A stretch of 64,000 nt of DNA from WQXF01 sp031553615 (GCA_031553615.1 JAVBLJ010000017.1:3025-67024); one strand, 5' to 3'. Positions 25,597-36,704 are shown, counted from the stretch's first letter. The notes: generated by a model not told the origin, from the sequence alone. Made by a program: numbers and translations.

Positions 25597-26043
25597 CTAG
25601 ATCCTCTGCCCATCCTCCTGCCCTGCCTGAGCGGGAACTATGGCAACGATCTGCGGCGTCCAGTGTTTTTTTTCGCGAATTGTGCGGTCGACGAGCCACA
25701 GGATCGGCATCGATATCGCCAACCCGCCCAGCGCGCCCAGCGCGGCGAGCAGATCGTTGGAGACATTTGAAGTGCCGCGCTTTGCCACAGACGCGCCGAT
25801 CAAAAGACCGGCCAGGAGAAACACCAATGGCAGCGCGTATGCCAACGCCGACGCGAAGACGACGCGGGATTCCGGCATCTCCACCGTCACCAGGTCGCCC
25901 ACCGCGCCCTCACCCTTGAGCCTTACTTGATGACCGTGGCGTGTACCACCGCAAGCTCCGCATTCCTTGCAGGCCTCGGGGCGCTCAAACTGCACGACCA
26001 GCTCGCCGCCCTCGCACGCTTGCACGGTTCCGGTGCGCAACAT
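25597..26043 (-). CDS. RseC/MucC-family membrane protein
   Basis: A 148-residue protein with an N-terminal cysteine-rich part (CKECGACGGTRHGH) and two membrane helices (about residues 62-80 and 97-115). This matches the SoxR-reducing system protein RseC family. Members occur with Rnf genes in many genomes; here the rnf operon is about 4 kb away. It may help assembly or redox coupling of Rnf; that is inference from family context. Confidence 0.8.
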   Translation of the reverse strand: MLRTGTVQACEGGELVVQFERPEACKECGACGGTRHGHQVRLKGEGAVGDLVTVEMPESRVVFASALAYALPLVFLLAGLLIGASVAKRGTSNVSNDLLAALGALGGLAISMPILWLVDRTIREKKHWTPQIVAIVPAQAGQEDGQRI

Positions 26044-26094
26044 CGCACTCCCCCCCCTTCATCTCTGTTCTAATTCCAGCGCCGGGCGGATTCA

Positions 26095-27876
<1,782 letters not shown>

Positions 27877-27908
27877 CGGCAATTCCTCCGAAATCATCAT
27901 GATATTTT

Positions 27909-29180
27909 TTAGATAGAAAGCTTCATCTGTAGCGCCGCAGGAGCCTCCGCCAGCGACACACGAACTTCCTCGCGCGTCGTCATGTCCCGCAGCGTCACCT
28001 GTCCGGTGGCCAGCTCTTCATCGCCCAACACGGCCACCACCTTGGCGCCGCACTTGTCCGCATACTTGAACTGCGCCTTGAGACTGCGGCCCATGTGATC
28101 GGTATCGGCCCGGATGCCCGCGTCGCGCAGCGCCATGGTCAGCTGGAGCGCAGGCAGGCGGGCGGATTCGCCCTGCACGCAAAGAAACACATCGGCCACA
28201 TTCGCCGGCCCGGGCAGCAAGCCCTGCCGCTCCATCACCAGGAGCACCCGCTCCATGCCCATGCCAAAGCCCACGCCGGGCATCGCAGGGCCACCGAGCT
28301 GCTCCACCAGCCCATCGTAGCGCCCGCCTGCGCCCACAGCCAGCGAAGCGCCTCCCACCTCCTTGGTGAGCACCTCAAACACCGTCTTGGTGTAGTAATC
28401 CAAGCCGCGAACGATGCGGGGATCGATCTCGAACGGAATGTTCACGGTGGCAAGCGCGGCCTGCAGGCCATCAAAGTGATCCTTGCACTCCTCGCACAGG
28501 CAATCGAGCACGCTGGGCGCACCCTCCAGCTGCGCTTGGCATTCTGGCGATTTGCAATCCAGAATGCGCATGGGGTTGCGGTCGAAGCGGCCCTTGCAGG
28601 TGCCGCAGAGGTGATCGAGCTTCCCGGCCAGGAATTCCTTCAGCTTGGCCTGGTAGGTGGGGCGGCACACCGGGCAACCGATGCTGTTGATGTGCAGCGA
28701 GAGGTCGCGCAGGCCCAGACCCGTCAACAGGTTCCAGAAAAGCGCAATCTGCTCGGCATCCACCGTGGGCATTGCGGCGCCAAAGGCCTCCACGCCAAAC
28801 TGGTGGTGCTCGCGGTAGCGGCCCGCCTGCGGTTTATCGTAGCGGAACACCGGAGAATAGAGGTAGTACAGCTTCAGCGGCAGCGCTTCAGCGAACAGCT
28901 TGTGCTCCAGCAGCATGCGCACCACGCCCGCCGTGCCCTCGGGCTTGAGGGTAACGGAGCGCTCTCCCTTATCCTGAAAGGTGTACATCTCCTTCTGCAC
29001 GATGTCGGTGGTATCGCCCACGCCGCGCAGGAAAAGCTCGGTGTGCTCAAACGTGGGGGTGCGCACCTCGCGGTAACCCATGCGCGCGCAAATATCGCGC
29101 ATGCGTGCCTCGATGACCTGCCAGCCCGCGCTCAGTTCGGGGGTTACATCCTTGGTTCCTCTGGGTGCCTGTGTGAGCAT
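27909..29180 (-). CDS. hisS: Histidyl-tRNA synthetase
   Basis: A 423-residue class II synthetase. Motif 2 (FRYDKPQAGRYREHHQFGVEAFG), the HisA motif RGLDYYTKTVFEV and AGGRYDGLVEQLGG are clear, followed by the C-terminal anticodon-binding domain. A four-cysteine zinc-like insertion (CGTCKGRF, CLCEEC) lies mid-protein, as in other Clostridia. Start at 29180 after AGGAGG; the longer frame extends into the T-box leader. Confidence 0.97.
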   Translation of the reverse strand: MLTQAPRGTKDVTPELSAGWQVIEARMRDICARMGYREVRTPTFEHTELFLRGVGDTTDIVQKEMYTFQDKGERSVTLKPEGTAGVVRMLLEHKLFAEALPLKLYYLYSPVFRYDKPQAGRYREHHQFGVEAFGAAMPTVDAEQIALFWNLLTGLGLRDLSLHINSIGCPVCRPTYQAKLKEFLAGKLDHLCGTCKGRFDRNPMRILDCKSPECQAQLEGAPSVLDCLCEECKDHFDGLQAALATVNIPFEIDPRIVRGLDYYTKTVFEVLTKEVGGASLAVGAGGRYDGLVEQLGGPAMPGVGFGMGMERVLLVMERQGLLPGPANVADVFLCVQGESARLPALQLTMALRDAGIRADTDHMGRSLKAQFKYADKCGAKVVAVLGDEELATGQVTLRDMTTREEVRVSLAEAPAALQMKLSI

Positions 29181-29255
29181 GGTTTTCCTCCTTATGGTCA
29201 GCGAATACTGGGTTCCGCCGGGATATCGCGGGCACGGATGGATCAAAGATGAATC

Positions 29256-29498
29256 AAAAAAAGCCTTTCCACCCATGCAGGGACGAATCCTTGCAGGGAC
29301 GAAAGGCGATTTCGTGGTGCCACCCTTGCTTCGGCCGGAGTACGGCCCTCGCGCCCCGCTATCGCCAGGGTTCGCGCCCGATTCTCATCGGGAGGCTCCG
29401 GGGTGTCCTTCGCTGCGGTTCCAAGCCGGATGCTCTCAGTCCAGGCATCCTTTCCTGTGAGCAGAAACCGCGCTACTCTTCCCATCCTCGCCTTTGTT
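29256..29498 (-). promoter_or_regulatory. T-box riboswitch leader of hisS-aspS
   Basis: The conserved T-box motif AGGGTGGCACCACG is at 29313-29326 on the minus strand. Just downstream, GCCTTTC (29301-29307) pairs with GAAAGGC (29263-29269), followed by seven T residues: an intrinsic terminator. The region upstream has the AGTAGCGCGG and TGAGAGCATCC elements of Stem I. Five bases GACAC at 29403-29407 contain both a His (CAC) and an Asp (GAC) codon and lie where a specifier is expected. Uncharged tRNA would favour antitermination. The T-box and terminator are secure; the specifier is a proposal. Confidence 0.88.
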
Positions 29499-29504
29499 GG
29501 CGAT

Positions 29505-29533
29505 ATCATAGCATTGTTTTCCTGCGTTGTCAA
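29505..29533 (-). promoter_or_regulatory. Promoter of the T-box hisS-aspS operon
   Basis: TTGACA (29528-29533) and TATGAT (29505-29510) are 17 bp apart on the minus strand, directly before the T-box leader. Confidence 0.8.
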
Positions 29534-29559
29534 TCGTCAGCTTTGCAAACGGGCGAGCA

Positions 29560-29738
29560 CGATTGAATGCAGAAACTGGGACTTGCTGAGACCGGAAAGC
29601 CCTTAGGTCGCCTTTGAGGTGAAATTCCTACAAGCGCTAAGGGAGGATTCCGCTTCTCGGGAGCGCCGGAGCGCTTTCCGATCGCCCTCCGGCCACCATC
29701 GGAGCGAACCTGCAAATTCTCGAATGCAAATGCAATCG
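29560..29738. repeat. Dispersed intergenic element, copy 1
   Basis: About 180 bp that align with 36402-36618. Shared blocks are CAGAAACTGGGA, GACCGGAAAGCCCTT, GCGCTTTCCGATCGCCCTCCGGCCACC and AATGCA-TCGTC. The ends resemble each other inversely (CGATTG...CAATCG). CAATCGTCAGCTTTGCAAA flanks the core on both sides (29531-29549 and 29733-29751). It lies between the T-box promoter and the ftsK stop codon. Confidence 0.75.
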
Positions 29739-29783
29739 TCAGCTTTGCAAAAAACACAGATCGCAAAACGCGCGTTAAATCGC

Positions 29784-32700
29784 TCACTCCATCTCAAATA
29801 GCCGCCGGTATTCGTCGCGGGTCATCAGCACTTCGCGGGGCTTTGCGCCCTCGGCTTGGGAGATGATGCCACGCCGCGCCATTTCATCGATGATGCGCCC
29901 GGCGCGCGCATAGCCCACGCGCAGCCTGCGTTGCAGCATGCTGATGGAGGCTTGCCCGGTCTCCAGCGCGATTTCGATGGCCTGGGGCAGCAGGTCGTCG
30001 ACCACGGCCTCAGCCTGCTCCTCCTTTTCCGCCGACGCGCCTTCATCCAGGTTGTTCAGGTGCTCGACTACGTCGGCATCGTACTCGGCGTCGTGGTTGG
30101 TCTTTACGAACTCGACCACCCGCGTCACCTCGTCGTCCGATACGAAACAGCCCTGCACGCGAACCGGTTTGCCCGAGCCCTGCGGCGCATAGAGCATGTC
30201 GCCCTTGCCCAGCAGCTTTTCCGCGCCCGCCGAATCCAAAATGGTGCGGCTATCGACCTGGGAGGAAACCGCAAACGCGATGCGCGAAGGAATGTTGGCC
30301 TTGATCACGCCGGTGATGACGTTGACCGAGGGGCGCTGGGTGGCAATCACCAAGTGGATACCGGCGGCGCGCGCCAGCTGCGCCAGGCGGCAGATCGAGC
30401 TTTCGACCTCGCCGGGCGCGACCATCATCAGGTCGGCCAGCTCGTCGATGATGACCACGATCTGCGGCATCAGCGTCTCGTCTTCGCGCAGCGCGGCGTT
30501 GTAGCCCTTGATGTCGCGCACGCTGTGCGAAGCAAACTCGCGGTAGCGGCGATCCATCTCGGCCACCGCCCAGCTCAGCGCGCCCGAAGCCTTCTTCGGG
30601 TCGGTCACCACCGGGGCCAGCAGATGCGGAATTCCGTTGTACACCGAAAGCTCGACGACCTTGGGATCGATGAGAATCATGCGCACCTGCTCCGGCGAGG
30701 AGCGGAATATGATGCTGTTGATCAGCGTGTTGATGCACACCGATTTGCCCGATCCGGTGGCGCCGGCGATCAGGATATGCGGCATTCTGGCAAGATCGGC
30801 GATGATGCGGCGGCCCGCGATATCCTTACCCAGCGCGCAGGCGAGGGCGGAGGGCTGGCCCTGCGCCTCGTCGCTCTCCAGCACTTCACGCAGCACCACC
30901 GTGGCAATGCTTTCGTTGGGAATCTCGATGCCCACCGCCGCCTTGCCGGGAATCGGCGCCTCGATGCGCACCCCTGCCGCCGCCATGTTGAGCGCGATAT
31001 CGTCCACCAGGCTGACGATGCGCGAGACCTTCACGCCGGGCGCGGGCTGCAGCTCGTAGCGGGTGATGGCCGGGCCGTGGGTGACGTTGAGCACCTTGGC
31101 CTGAATGCCAAAGCTTTGCAGGGTGCTGATCAGCTTGGCGGCGTTCATCTCGTCGAGCTTGCGGGTATCTACCTGCGTGGAGCGCTTGGGCATGTTGAGC
31201 AAATCGAACGGCGGGAAGCGATAAGGCGGCGGCTCGGGCGCTGCCGATTCCGCGGCAGGCTTGACCGGTAGGGTGATGGGCGTTTGATCGAGCCTGCGCT
31301 CCACGGGCGCGGCGGACTGCCGGGTCTCTTGCAGTGGCGGGGTCTTGGGTTTCGAAGGCGTGCGCGGCTCGGGCGCAACGGGGATCTCCCAGGGCGGCGC
31401 ATCGCTCCATCCTTCGGTCTCGGTCGAAGGCATATCAATCCAAGGGGCTTCCTCCCCCATCGGTTCCTCGCTCACCGATTCGTTATAAAAAGACGCATCG
31501 GATGCCGCATCCGCCTCGGGCGCGCTCTGCCAAGCATCCTCACCCCAGGGCTCTTCATCCCATGGGAAATCATCCTCGGAGCTCCAGCGCTGCCCCTGCG
31601 AGGAAGCCGGTGCGGACGTTGCAGCCCGTGCAGTGCGCGGATCACGGGTGGTAGACGGATAAAACACGGAGGACGCGGCGGAATCCGAAGGAGCAATGGT
31701 CTCGAAGTACATCGAAGGCCCTCCCTCCGATGCTGACGAGCGCTGCGGCGGCTCGCCGGAACGCTCCCTGCGCGCGCTTTCAAAATCCACCACCGGAGGC
31801 ACGTAGGGCGCAGTTCCCTGCGACACCGTGGCACGCACCGGCCCCCAGGGTTCGGGGGTATCGCCGGGGAGTGCGCTGCCGGATTCCGGCGATCGCATGC
31901 CCTCGTTGCGCGCCGCTCCAGGCCTGCGCGGCTCGGAATCACGCCGCTGTCGATTCGCGCCATAATCTGCGTCTTGGTGTGAACTGCTTTCTTGGTGTGA
32001 ACTACTTTCTTGGTTTGAACTGCTTTCATAGTAGGCGCCTTGGGCATACGCACCCTCGGACGGATCGAATTCGTTATCCTGATAATAGTTCTCGGTCTGA
32101 TAGGCCTCGGAGGTTTGATAGGGCACCTGCGCCGGGTAGGCAGGCGTGGCGAAGGGATGCTCGTCGATCGGCGGCTCCTGCCTGGTTGCATCGCCCACCG
32201 AAAACACCTGGAACCGATGCGCTGCGGGCAGAGGCCCTCGTTCCTGCTTGCGGGTGCGCGGCGCTTCCTCGCCGTATCCGTTAGCGGGCTGCGCCCCGGC
32301 CGGATCGAAGGCCGGACGTTCAACCAGCGCGCGTTCCTGCGGCGCGGGCGACGCTTCCCCCATCGCAGCATGATAGGCGCGGGCGGCTTCGTTGTTAAAG
32401 AGGCCTTGTGAGCCCTCCCCAACGCGCGCGGGCATAAAGCCCTCCAGATTCTCTTCGGCCTTCTGAGCGGCCTTGGCCCCGCGCTGACGCTTGGGTTTGC
32501 GCTGGGCCACATATTCGGGATCGGGCACAATTTGGGAGGTAGCGGCCACAGGCTTGGCGGACTTGGGCCACTGGGCCTCGCGCGCATCCTCCTCCGGCGA
32601 AGGCGTGGGCGGCTCGGGTCGCACGTTCACCTGCTTCATGCGAATTTGCTCCAGCTCGCGGTCCTCTTCGCGCTGCGCACGGCGCTCCTCGCGCTCGTAC

Positions 32701-33368
32701 CTGCGCTCGTCCATGCTTTCGCGCAGGTTCTGCCACTTCTGCGAAAACGTGTCCCCCATCTCGTTTACCGAAACTCCGGTTATCACGATGAGATCGCCGA
32801 TGATCAGCGCGATCAGCACCAGCAGGCTGCCCCACACGTCGAGCAGACCATGCAGCGGCCAAGCCAGGAATGCGCCCAGCAGGCCGCCGCCCACCGCGAT
32901 GGCGCTGCTCTGCTCCAGCGTGGCGGCCAAAAAGCTTCCGTAGTTGGTGGGGCGCTTGGATTCCACCACCTCGGTATCGGTCATGATGCTCTGCAATTGA
33001 AAGAGCTGGGCACAGGTCGCGACCAACACCAGCAGCACGAATACCGCCACGATGCGCTTGGTGTGCTGCGGCTTGGCGGGCAGAAAGGCCAGCGTTCCTC
33101 CCACCCAGCACACAAAGAAGGGCAACACCAAACACAAAAAACCGGCGATCCCCTGCTGAGCCTCGCGCACAAAGCGAATCAACGGCTTACTCGGCTCCAT
33201 GACCAAGCAGGCCAGCATTAGTATTCCGATGCCGATGAGCAACAGGCCCCAAATGGAGCGCGCCACCCTCTGCTCCAGTTTTTGCGCAGGCTTACGCCCG
33301 CCCGAACCTTTTCCATTGCCTCCTCGGGTGTTGCCCGTCGTCTTGGAACTTTTTTGGGCTCCGGCCAT
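29784..33368 (-). CDS. ftsK: FtsK/SpoIIIE-type DNA translocase
   Basis: A 1194-residue translocase. Four membrane helices lie in the first 190 residues, then about 550 residues of low-complexity linker rich in Ser, Pro, Glu and Gln. The motor follows, with Walker A AGATGSGKSVC near residue 865, Walker B VVIIDELADLMM, and a C-terminal gamma winged helix (GQASISMLQRRLRVGYARAGRIIDEM). It pumps DNA through closing septa, including the sporulation septum. The linker is longer than in Bacillus SpoIIIE. Start at 33368 after GGAGGCAAGGGA. Whether it acts as FtsK or SpoIIIE cannot be told from sequence alone. Confidence 0.95.
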   Translation of the reverse strand: MAGAQKSSKTTGNTRGGNGKGSGGRKPAQKLEQRVARSIWGLLLIGIGILMLACLVMEPSKPLIRFVREAQQGIAGFLCLVLPFFVCWVGGTLAFLPAKPQHTKRIVAVFVLLVLVATCAQLFQLQSIMTDTEVVESKRPTNYGSFLAATLEQSSAIAVGGGLLGAFLAWPLHGLLDVWGSLLVLIALIIGDLIVITGVSVNEMGDTFSQKWQNLRESMDERRYEREERRAQREEDRELEQIRMKQVNVRPEPPTPSPEEDAREAQWPKSAKPVAATSQIVPDPEYVAQRKPKRQRGAKAAQKAEENLEGFMPARVGEGSQGLFNNEAARAYHAAMGEASPAPQERALVERPAFDPAGAQPANGYGEEAPRTRKQERGPLPAAHRFQVFSVGDATRQEPPIDEHPFATPAYPAQVPYQTSEAYQTENYYQDNEFDPSEGAYAQGAYYESSSNQESSSHQESSSHQDADYGANRQRRDSEPRRPGAARNEGMRSPESGSALPGDTPEPWGPVRATVSQGTAPYVPPVVDFESARRERSGEPPQRSSASEGGPSMYFETIAPSDSAASSVFYPSTTRDPRTARAATSAPASSQGQRWSSEDDFPWDEEPWGEDAWQSAPEADAASDASFYNESVSEEPMGEEAPWIDMPSTETEGWSDAPPWEIPVAPEPRTPSKPKTPPLQETRQSAAPVERRLDQTPITLPVKPAAESAAPEPPPYRFPPFDLLNMPKRSTQVDTRKLDEMNAAKLISTLQSFGIQAKVLNVTHGPAITRYELQPAPGVKVSRIVSLVDDIALNMAAAGVRIEAPIPGKAAVGIEIPNESIATVVLREVLESDEAQGQPSALACALGKDIAGRRIIADLARMPHILIAGATGSGKSVCINTLINSIIFRSSPEQVRMILIDPKVVELSVYNGIPHLLAPVVTDPKKASGALSWAVAEMDRRYREFASHSVRDIKGYNAALREDETLMPQIVVIIDELADLMMVAPGEVESSICRLAQLARAAGIHLVIATQRPSVNVITGVIKANIPSRIAFAVSSQVDSRTILDSAGAEKLLGKGDMLYAPQGSGKPVRVQGCFVSDDEVTRVVEFVKTNHDAEYDADVVEHLNNLDEGASAEKEEQAEAVVDDLLPQAIEIALETGQASISMLQRRLRVGYARAGRIIDEMARRGIISQAEGAKPREVLMTRDEYRRLFEME
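31972..32029 (-). repeat. Three in-frame 18-bp tandem repeats in the ftsK linker
   Basis: The unit encodes ESSSHQ/ESSSNQ three times in a row. Being a multiple of three, copy-number change would alter linker length without a frameshift. Confidence 0.85.
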
Positions 33369-33454
33369 TCCCTTGCCTCCAGTCGCTGGTAAAAAGCGAG
33401 AAAATTTACGATTGGGATCGATTCTCGATCTCCGAAAAACAAAGGGGTACACAA

Positions 33455-33480
33455 AAAGACCTATCGGCTTTCACCGATAG
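33455..33480 (-). terminator. Terminator after the DUF3298-type gene
   Basis: CTATCGGT-GAAA-GCCGATAG hairpin (33461-33480) followed by TCTTTTTG on the minus strand, between the DUF3298-type stop codon and ftsK. Confidence 0.75.
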
Positions 33481-33515
33481 ATCATTATATCACAGAAAGC
33501 AATGCGCGTAAACTA

Positions 33516-34745
33516 TCAATCCCCTTGCGGCCCGGCGTGCAGGATCACCGCAGTCACCAGGCCATTTGCGTCGCCGTGGAACTCCAGCCGGTTTTGCTGC
33601 CCATTGTACCAGAAGCTTTGGCCTTCCTCCAGCAGCATGTCGTATGCCTTGTCGGCATCGACCTGGGTGGTCGCATCCGGCGGGCCGAGCACGTCGGCCA
33701 CGTCGAGCAGCGTGCTTTTGCCGGCAAGGATGCCATACAGGTCGATCAACGTCGCGCGGATGTTGATCACGGCCTCGCTGGTGTCCTCCGGATCCTTGGG
33801 GTACATCGCCGAGGAAAGGCGCACGCCCTGCATGCGCGGCGACGCAAACTGATAGAGCGGCCCATCGAGCGTGTAATCCGGATCGGACGCCAAACCATAG
33901 CGGTCGATGTATTCGGCCATGGGCGTGCCCAACTTGGCCGGAATTCCCGGCAGCTCGCCCGCATCGATATCCTGGCGCAGCTGTTTAGCGGAATCCGCTG
34001 CCACGGGCTTCAGGGCAAGCAGTGCTCGGGTGATCGGCGTATCGATCAGAAGCGGCTCCAACTGCGCGTATAAGTAGAGGAACGCCCCGCTGTTTCCATT
34101 GATGAGCTTATACTGCGAACCGGGATAATACAGGGTCAGCCCGCGTGCATCCGCCGCAAAGCTTTCCCGGGGCAGAGGCTGCGCCTCCGCATGCTCCGCA
34201 TAGGCGTTGACTCCCTCGCGGTCCAGCGCTTCCTGAACCATCGTCTCCATGCGGGAAGCCGCCTCCTCGGGCTGGGCAAACAGGTCGGCAAACGTCACTT
34301 CCTGGCCAGTCAGCAAATCGCAATTGAAGGTCACGTACTGCTGGCCCACGCTTCCATCGTACAGCTCGCCCTGGATGGATACCACCATCGAGAGCAGGCT
34401 GCCGATCACCGTAGCGCTGCTGGCCATGTGGAGGCCGGAAGCCGCCCCTTCATCGCCCGACCAATCCTTCACCTTATCCAGGGTGCGCAGCAACTCGTCC
34501 TTGCGCAGCCGTGCGGCGATCTGCTCGTTAATGGTCTGCTGCAGCTTTTCGTCCGGATGGCCGGTCAGCACCGGAATGATCACGTTGTTTTCGCCTGCGG
34601 TGTGCTCCTCGGCCTGCATGTTCACGACGCCGAGCGCTTCCACGGGAAGCGGCGCCGCTTCCGTAGCCCAAGCGCACTGCGCGCTTACGGCACCCAGCAT
34701 CATCACAAAAGCCAGCCCTGCGCCTACCCAGCGCTTGCATCGCAT
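33516..34745 (-). CDS. Exported protein with DUF3298/RsiV-like domain
   Basis: A 409-residue protein with a Sec signal peptide (MRCKRWVGAGLAFVMMLGAVSAQCAWA). Residues 40-210 show the DUF4163/DUF3298 layout: PVLTGHPDEKLQQTINEQIAARL, SVQGELYDGSVGQQYVTFNCDLLTGQEVTFADLF, then ADARGLTLYYPGSQY. Such domains occur in PdaC and the lysozyme-sensing RsiV. The C-terminal part (TKLGTPMAEYIDRYG and DVLGPPDATTQVDADKAYDMLLEEGQSFWYNG) is not one I recognise. Start at 34745 after AGGAGGG. Function unknown; probably cell-surface. Confidence 0.7.
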   Translation of the reverse strand: MRCKRWVGAGLAFVMMLGAVSAQCAWATEAAPLPVEALGVVNMQAEEHTAGENNVIIPVLTGHPDEKLQQTINEQIAARLRKDELLRTLDKVKDWSGDEGAASGLHMASSATVIGSLLSMVVSIQGELYDGSVGQQYVTFNCDLLTGQEVTFADLFAQPEEAASRMETMVQEALDREGVNAYAEHAEAQPLPRESFAADARGLTLYYPGSQYKLINGNSGAFLYLYAQLEPLLIDTPITRALLALKPVAADSAKQLRQDIDAGELPGIPAKLGTPMAEYIDRYGLASDPDYTLDGPLYQFASPRMQGVRLSSAMYPKDPEDTSEAVINIRATLIDLYGILAGKSTLLDVADVLGPPDATTQVDADKAYDMLLEEGQSFWYNGQQNRLEFHGDANGLVTAVILHAGPQGD

Positions 34746-34853
34746 GTACATCCCTCCCACATCGGAAGGAATCCCCCGTGCGAGGGTCCTTCTTTTGTTT
34801 CTATTGTATACGTTTCTTTGTATAAAGTAAAGAAGCGATCATTGCCAAAGCTG

Positions 34854-35426
34854 TCAGCAAAGCACCGGTTGAAGCTGCTCGCCCTGAAGCGCGGAGAGCG
34901 CTGCCTGCGGGATTTGGGAAAAATCGGCCACCAACGAAGCGGGCTTCCCCTGCGGATCATCCTGGGCAAACGGCACGAAGTAGATGTTGCGCGTATTGAG
35001 CAACAGCCCAATATTCTTCGCCGCGTTGGCCAGGCCATCGTTGGTCGAAACCGCCACCAGCACAGGCCGCTTGTTGCGCAGCTGCGATTTGGCGGCCAAC
35101 AGGGCGGGCGTATCGGAAATACCCCCGGCCATCTTCGCCAGGGAGTTGCCCGTACACGGCGCGACAATGATGATATCCAGCAGCTTCTTCGGCCCGATGG
35201 GCTCCACCTCGTCCAGCGTCACCCACGGGGCCTTTCCCGTGATTTCTTCCAGATCGCGGCGCAAATCAGCCACCGCATAGAACCGGGTATCCACACTATT
35301 CACATGATACGAAAGAATCGGCGTGACCTCTGCCCCCGCCTCCACTAAGGCCTTCACCTGGGGCATCACCGCCGCAAATGTACAAAAAGAACCGGTCAGC
35401 GCAAAGCCAATGCGCATCCCTCGCAT
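34854..35426 (-). CDS. spoVFB: Dipicolinate synthase subunit B
   Basis: A 190-residue flavoprotein-like subunit: IGFALTGSFCTFAAVMPQVKALVEAGAEVTPILS at the N-terminus, then IIVAPCTGNSLAKMAGGISDTPALLAAKSQLRNKRPVLVAVSTNDGL, both characteristic of SpoVFB/DpaB. With subunit A it makes dipicolinic acid, the spore-core calcium chelator, in the mother cell. It begins 6 bases after the subunit A stop codon. Confidence 0.95.
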   Translation of the reverse strand: MRGMRIGFALTGSFCTFAAVMPQVKALVEAGAEVTPILSYHVNSVDTRFYAVADLRRDLEEITGKAPWVTLDEVEPIGPKKLLDIIIVAPCTGNSLAKMAGGISDTPALLAAKSQLRNKRPVLVAVSTNDGLANAAKNIGLLLNTRNIYFVPFAQDDPQGKPASLVADFSQIPQAALSALQGEQLQPVLC

Positions 35427-35432
35427 GGTTCG

Positions 35433-36272
35433 TCACTCCTTTAATATCTCTTCCAGCACTTCGAGCAACACCCCACCGGCGTACATCGGCGCATAGCGCC
35501 CCGGCAGCGAAGGCTCGATCCAAGCCCTGCGTCCCAGCCGCTTGGCTGCGTCAAAATCCACGCCATACGGTGCGCTCGCCAAGTCGATCACCTGCACGTC
35601 ACGCCTGGTCAACGCGAGCAACTCCTCATCGAACACCAGCGCGGGCACGGTGTTGAAAACGAACTGTATATCCCCAATATGGTTGGAGAGTCGCTCATAG
35701 TCGCAGGCCGTGTGCCCTTCGGCCCGTATCCAGGTTCGATCCTTCTCCTTGCGGGCGACGACCTGCACCTGCGCGCCCAAGCCTCGCAGCATGCGCGCCA
35801 GCAACCGTCCCAGCCTGCCGTATCCGACAACCAGGCACGAGCTCCCGTGTACGCAGGTATCTGAGGCGGTCATCGCCGCGCTGATCGCCCCCTCCGCGGA
35901 GGGAACCGCGTTGCCCACCGCGAAGGATTCCTCCCAGCCGGGGTTGTGTATCTGCCAGCGACGCATCTGTGCAGCAGATTGCAGAATATCCCCCAGGGAG
36001 CCCGTCAGCACGCGAGAGTGCTCCGGAATCTGCACCGCCACATCCTGCGCTGGCAGCGGATGCGTAGCCAGAGGAGTCAGGATCATGCCGTCGCGCTCGC
36101 AAAATGGATAAGGCAGCACAACGATATCAAAGCCCATATCCTTCGGCCAACGGCAGGCATACGCGGGGTCAAACAGATCGAGCCAAACGGCTTCTACCAT
36201 CCACCCTTTTTCCGCCGCAAGCCGCGCCAAATATGCATTCCGCTTATCTCCCCCAACCACCAGCATGCGCAT
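35433..36272 (-). CDS. spoVFA: Dipicolinate synthase subunit A
   Basis: A 279-residue NAD(P)-binding oxidoreductase: MLVVGGDKRNAYLARLAAEKGW at the N-terminus and a Rossmann motif SSCLVVGYGRLGRLLARMLRGLGA in the second half, then IDLASAPYGVDF. Matches SpoVFA/DpaA. It converts the heterocycle from the lysine pathway to dipicolinate with subunit B. Start at 36272 after AGGTG; the open frame beyond it runs through repeat copy 2 and is not coding. Confidence 0.95.
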   Translation of the reverse strand: MRMLVVGGDKRNAYLARLAAEKGWMVEAVWLDLFDPAYACRWPKDMGFDIVVLPYPFCERDGMILTPLATHPLPAQDVAVQIPEHSRVLTGSLGDILQSAAQMRRWQIHNPGWEESFAVGNAVPSAEGAISAAMTASDTCVHGSSCLVVGYGRLGRLLARMLRGLGAQVQVVARKEKDRTWIRAEGHTACDYERLSNHIGDIQFVFNTVPALVFDEELLALTRRDVQVIDLASAPYGVDFDAAKRLGRRAWIEPSLPGRYAPMYAGGVLLEVLEEILKE

Positions 36273-36401
36273 ACAAACACCTCTTTTTCCCCAGCTACTG
36301 CTAGTGTATGGTAGCAGAGCGCAGTTGTGCGGCGCAGCACAACGAATGCCAACGCCCATCGACAAAAATGCTCGGTTTTTTCGGAGCTTGGTCAGGCAGG
36401 G

Positions 36402-36618
36402 CGATTGCATTTGAATACAGAAACTGGGATTTGCGACCGAAGGATACCTTAGATCGACCGGAAAGCCCTTGGGTCGCCCTCGCAAGGGCGAAATTCTCCG
36501 AAAAAGCGGGGGGGGCTTTGCTCCTCTGGGAGCGACCGGAGGGCTTTGCGGTCGCCCTCCGGCCACCTTCGCAGCGCATCTCCCAAGCATTGGGCGGTAA
36601 ATGCGGCAAATGCAGTCG
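36402..36618. repeat. Dispersed intergenic element, copy 2
   Basis: About 217 bp matching the element at 29560-29738, with a few extra segments. GCTTGGTCAGG occurs on both sides (36386-36396 and 36638-36648). The ends again carry CGATTGCATTT and an approximate inverted match. It lies between spoVFA and the tRNA-Ser promoter. Confidence 0.75.
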
Positions 36619-36654
36619 TCGTTAATGCAGTTGCCGTGCTTGGTCAGGTTTTGC

Positions 36655-36683
36655 TTGACGCTACGGCCTTCTCATGCTATAAT
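36655..36683 (+). promoter_or_regulatory. tRNA-Ser promoter
   Basis: TTGACG (36655-36660) and TATAAT (36678-36683) are separated by 17 bp, 21 bp before the tRNA. Confidence 0.9.
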
Positions 36684-36704
36684 CATCCGCGTTGACGCCA
36701 CCAT

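Noticed and set aside
35433..36590. Longer spoVFA starting near 36590
   Set aside because: The extra region is the dispersed intergenic repeat, and a proper start with ribosome site is at 36272.
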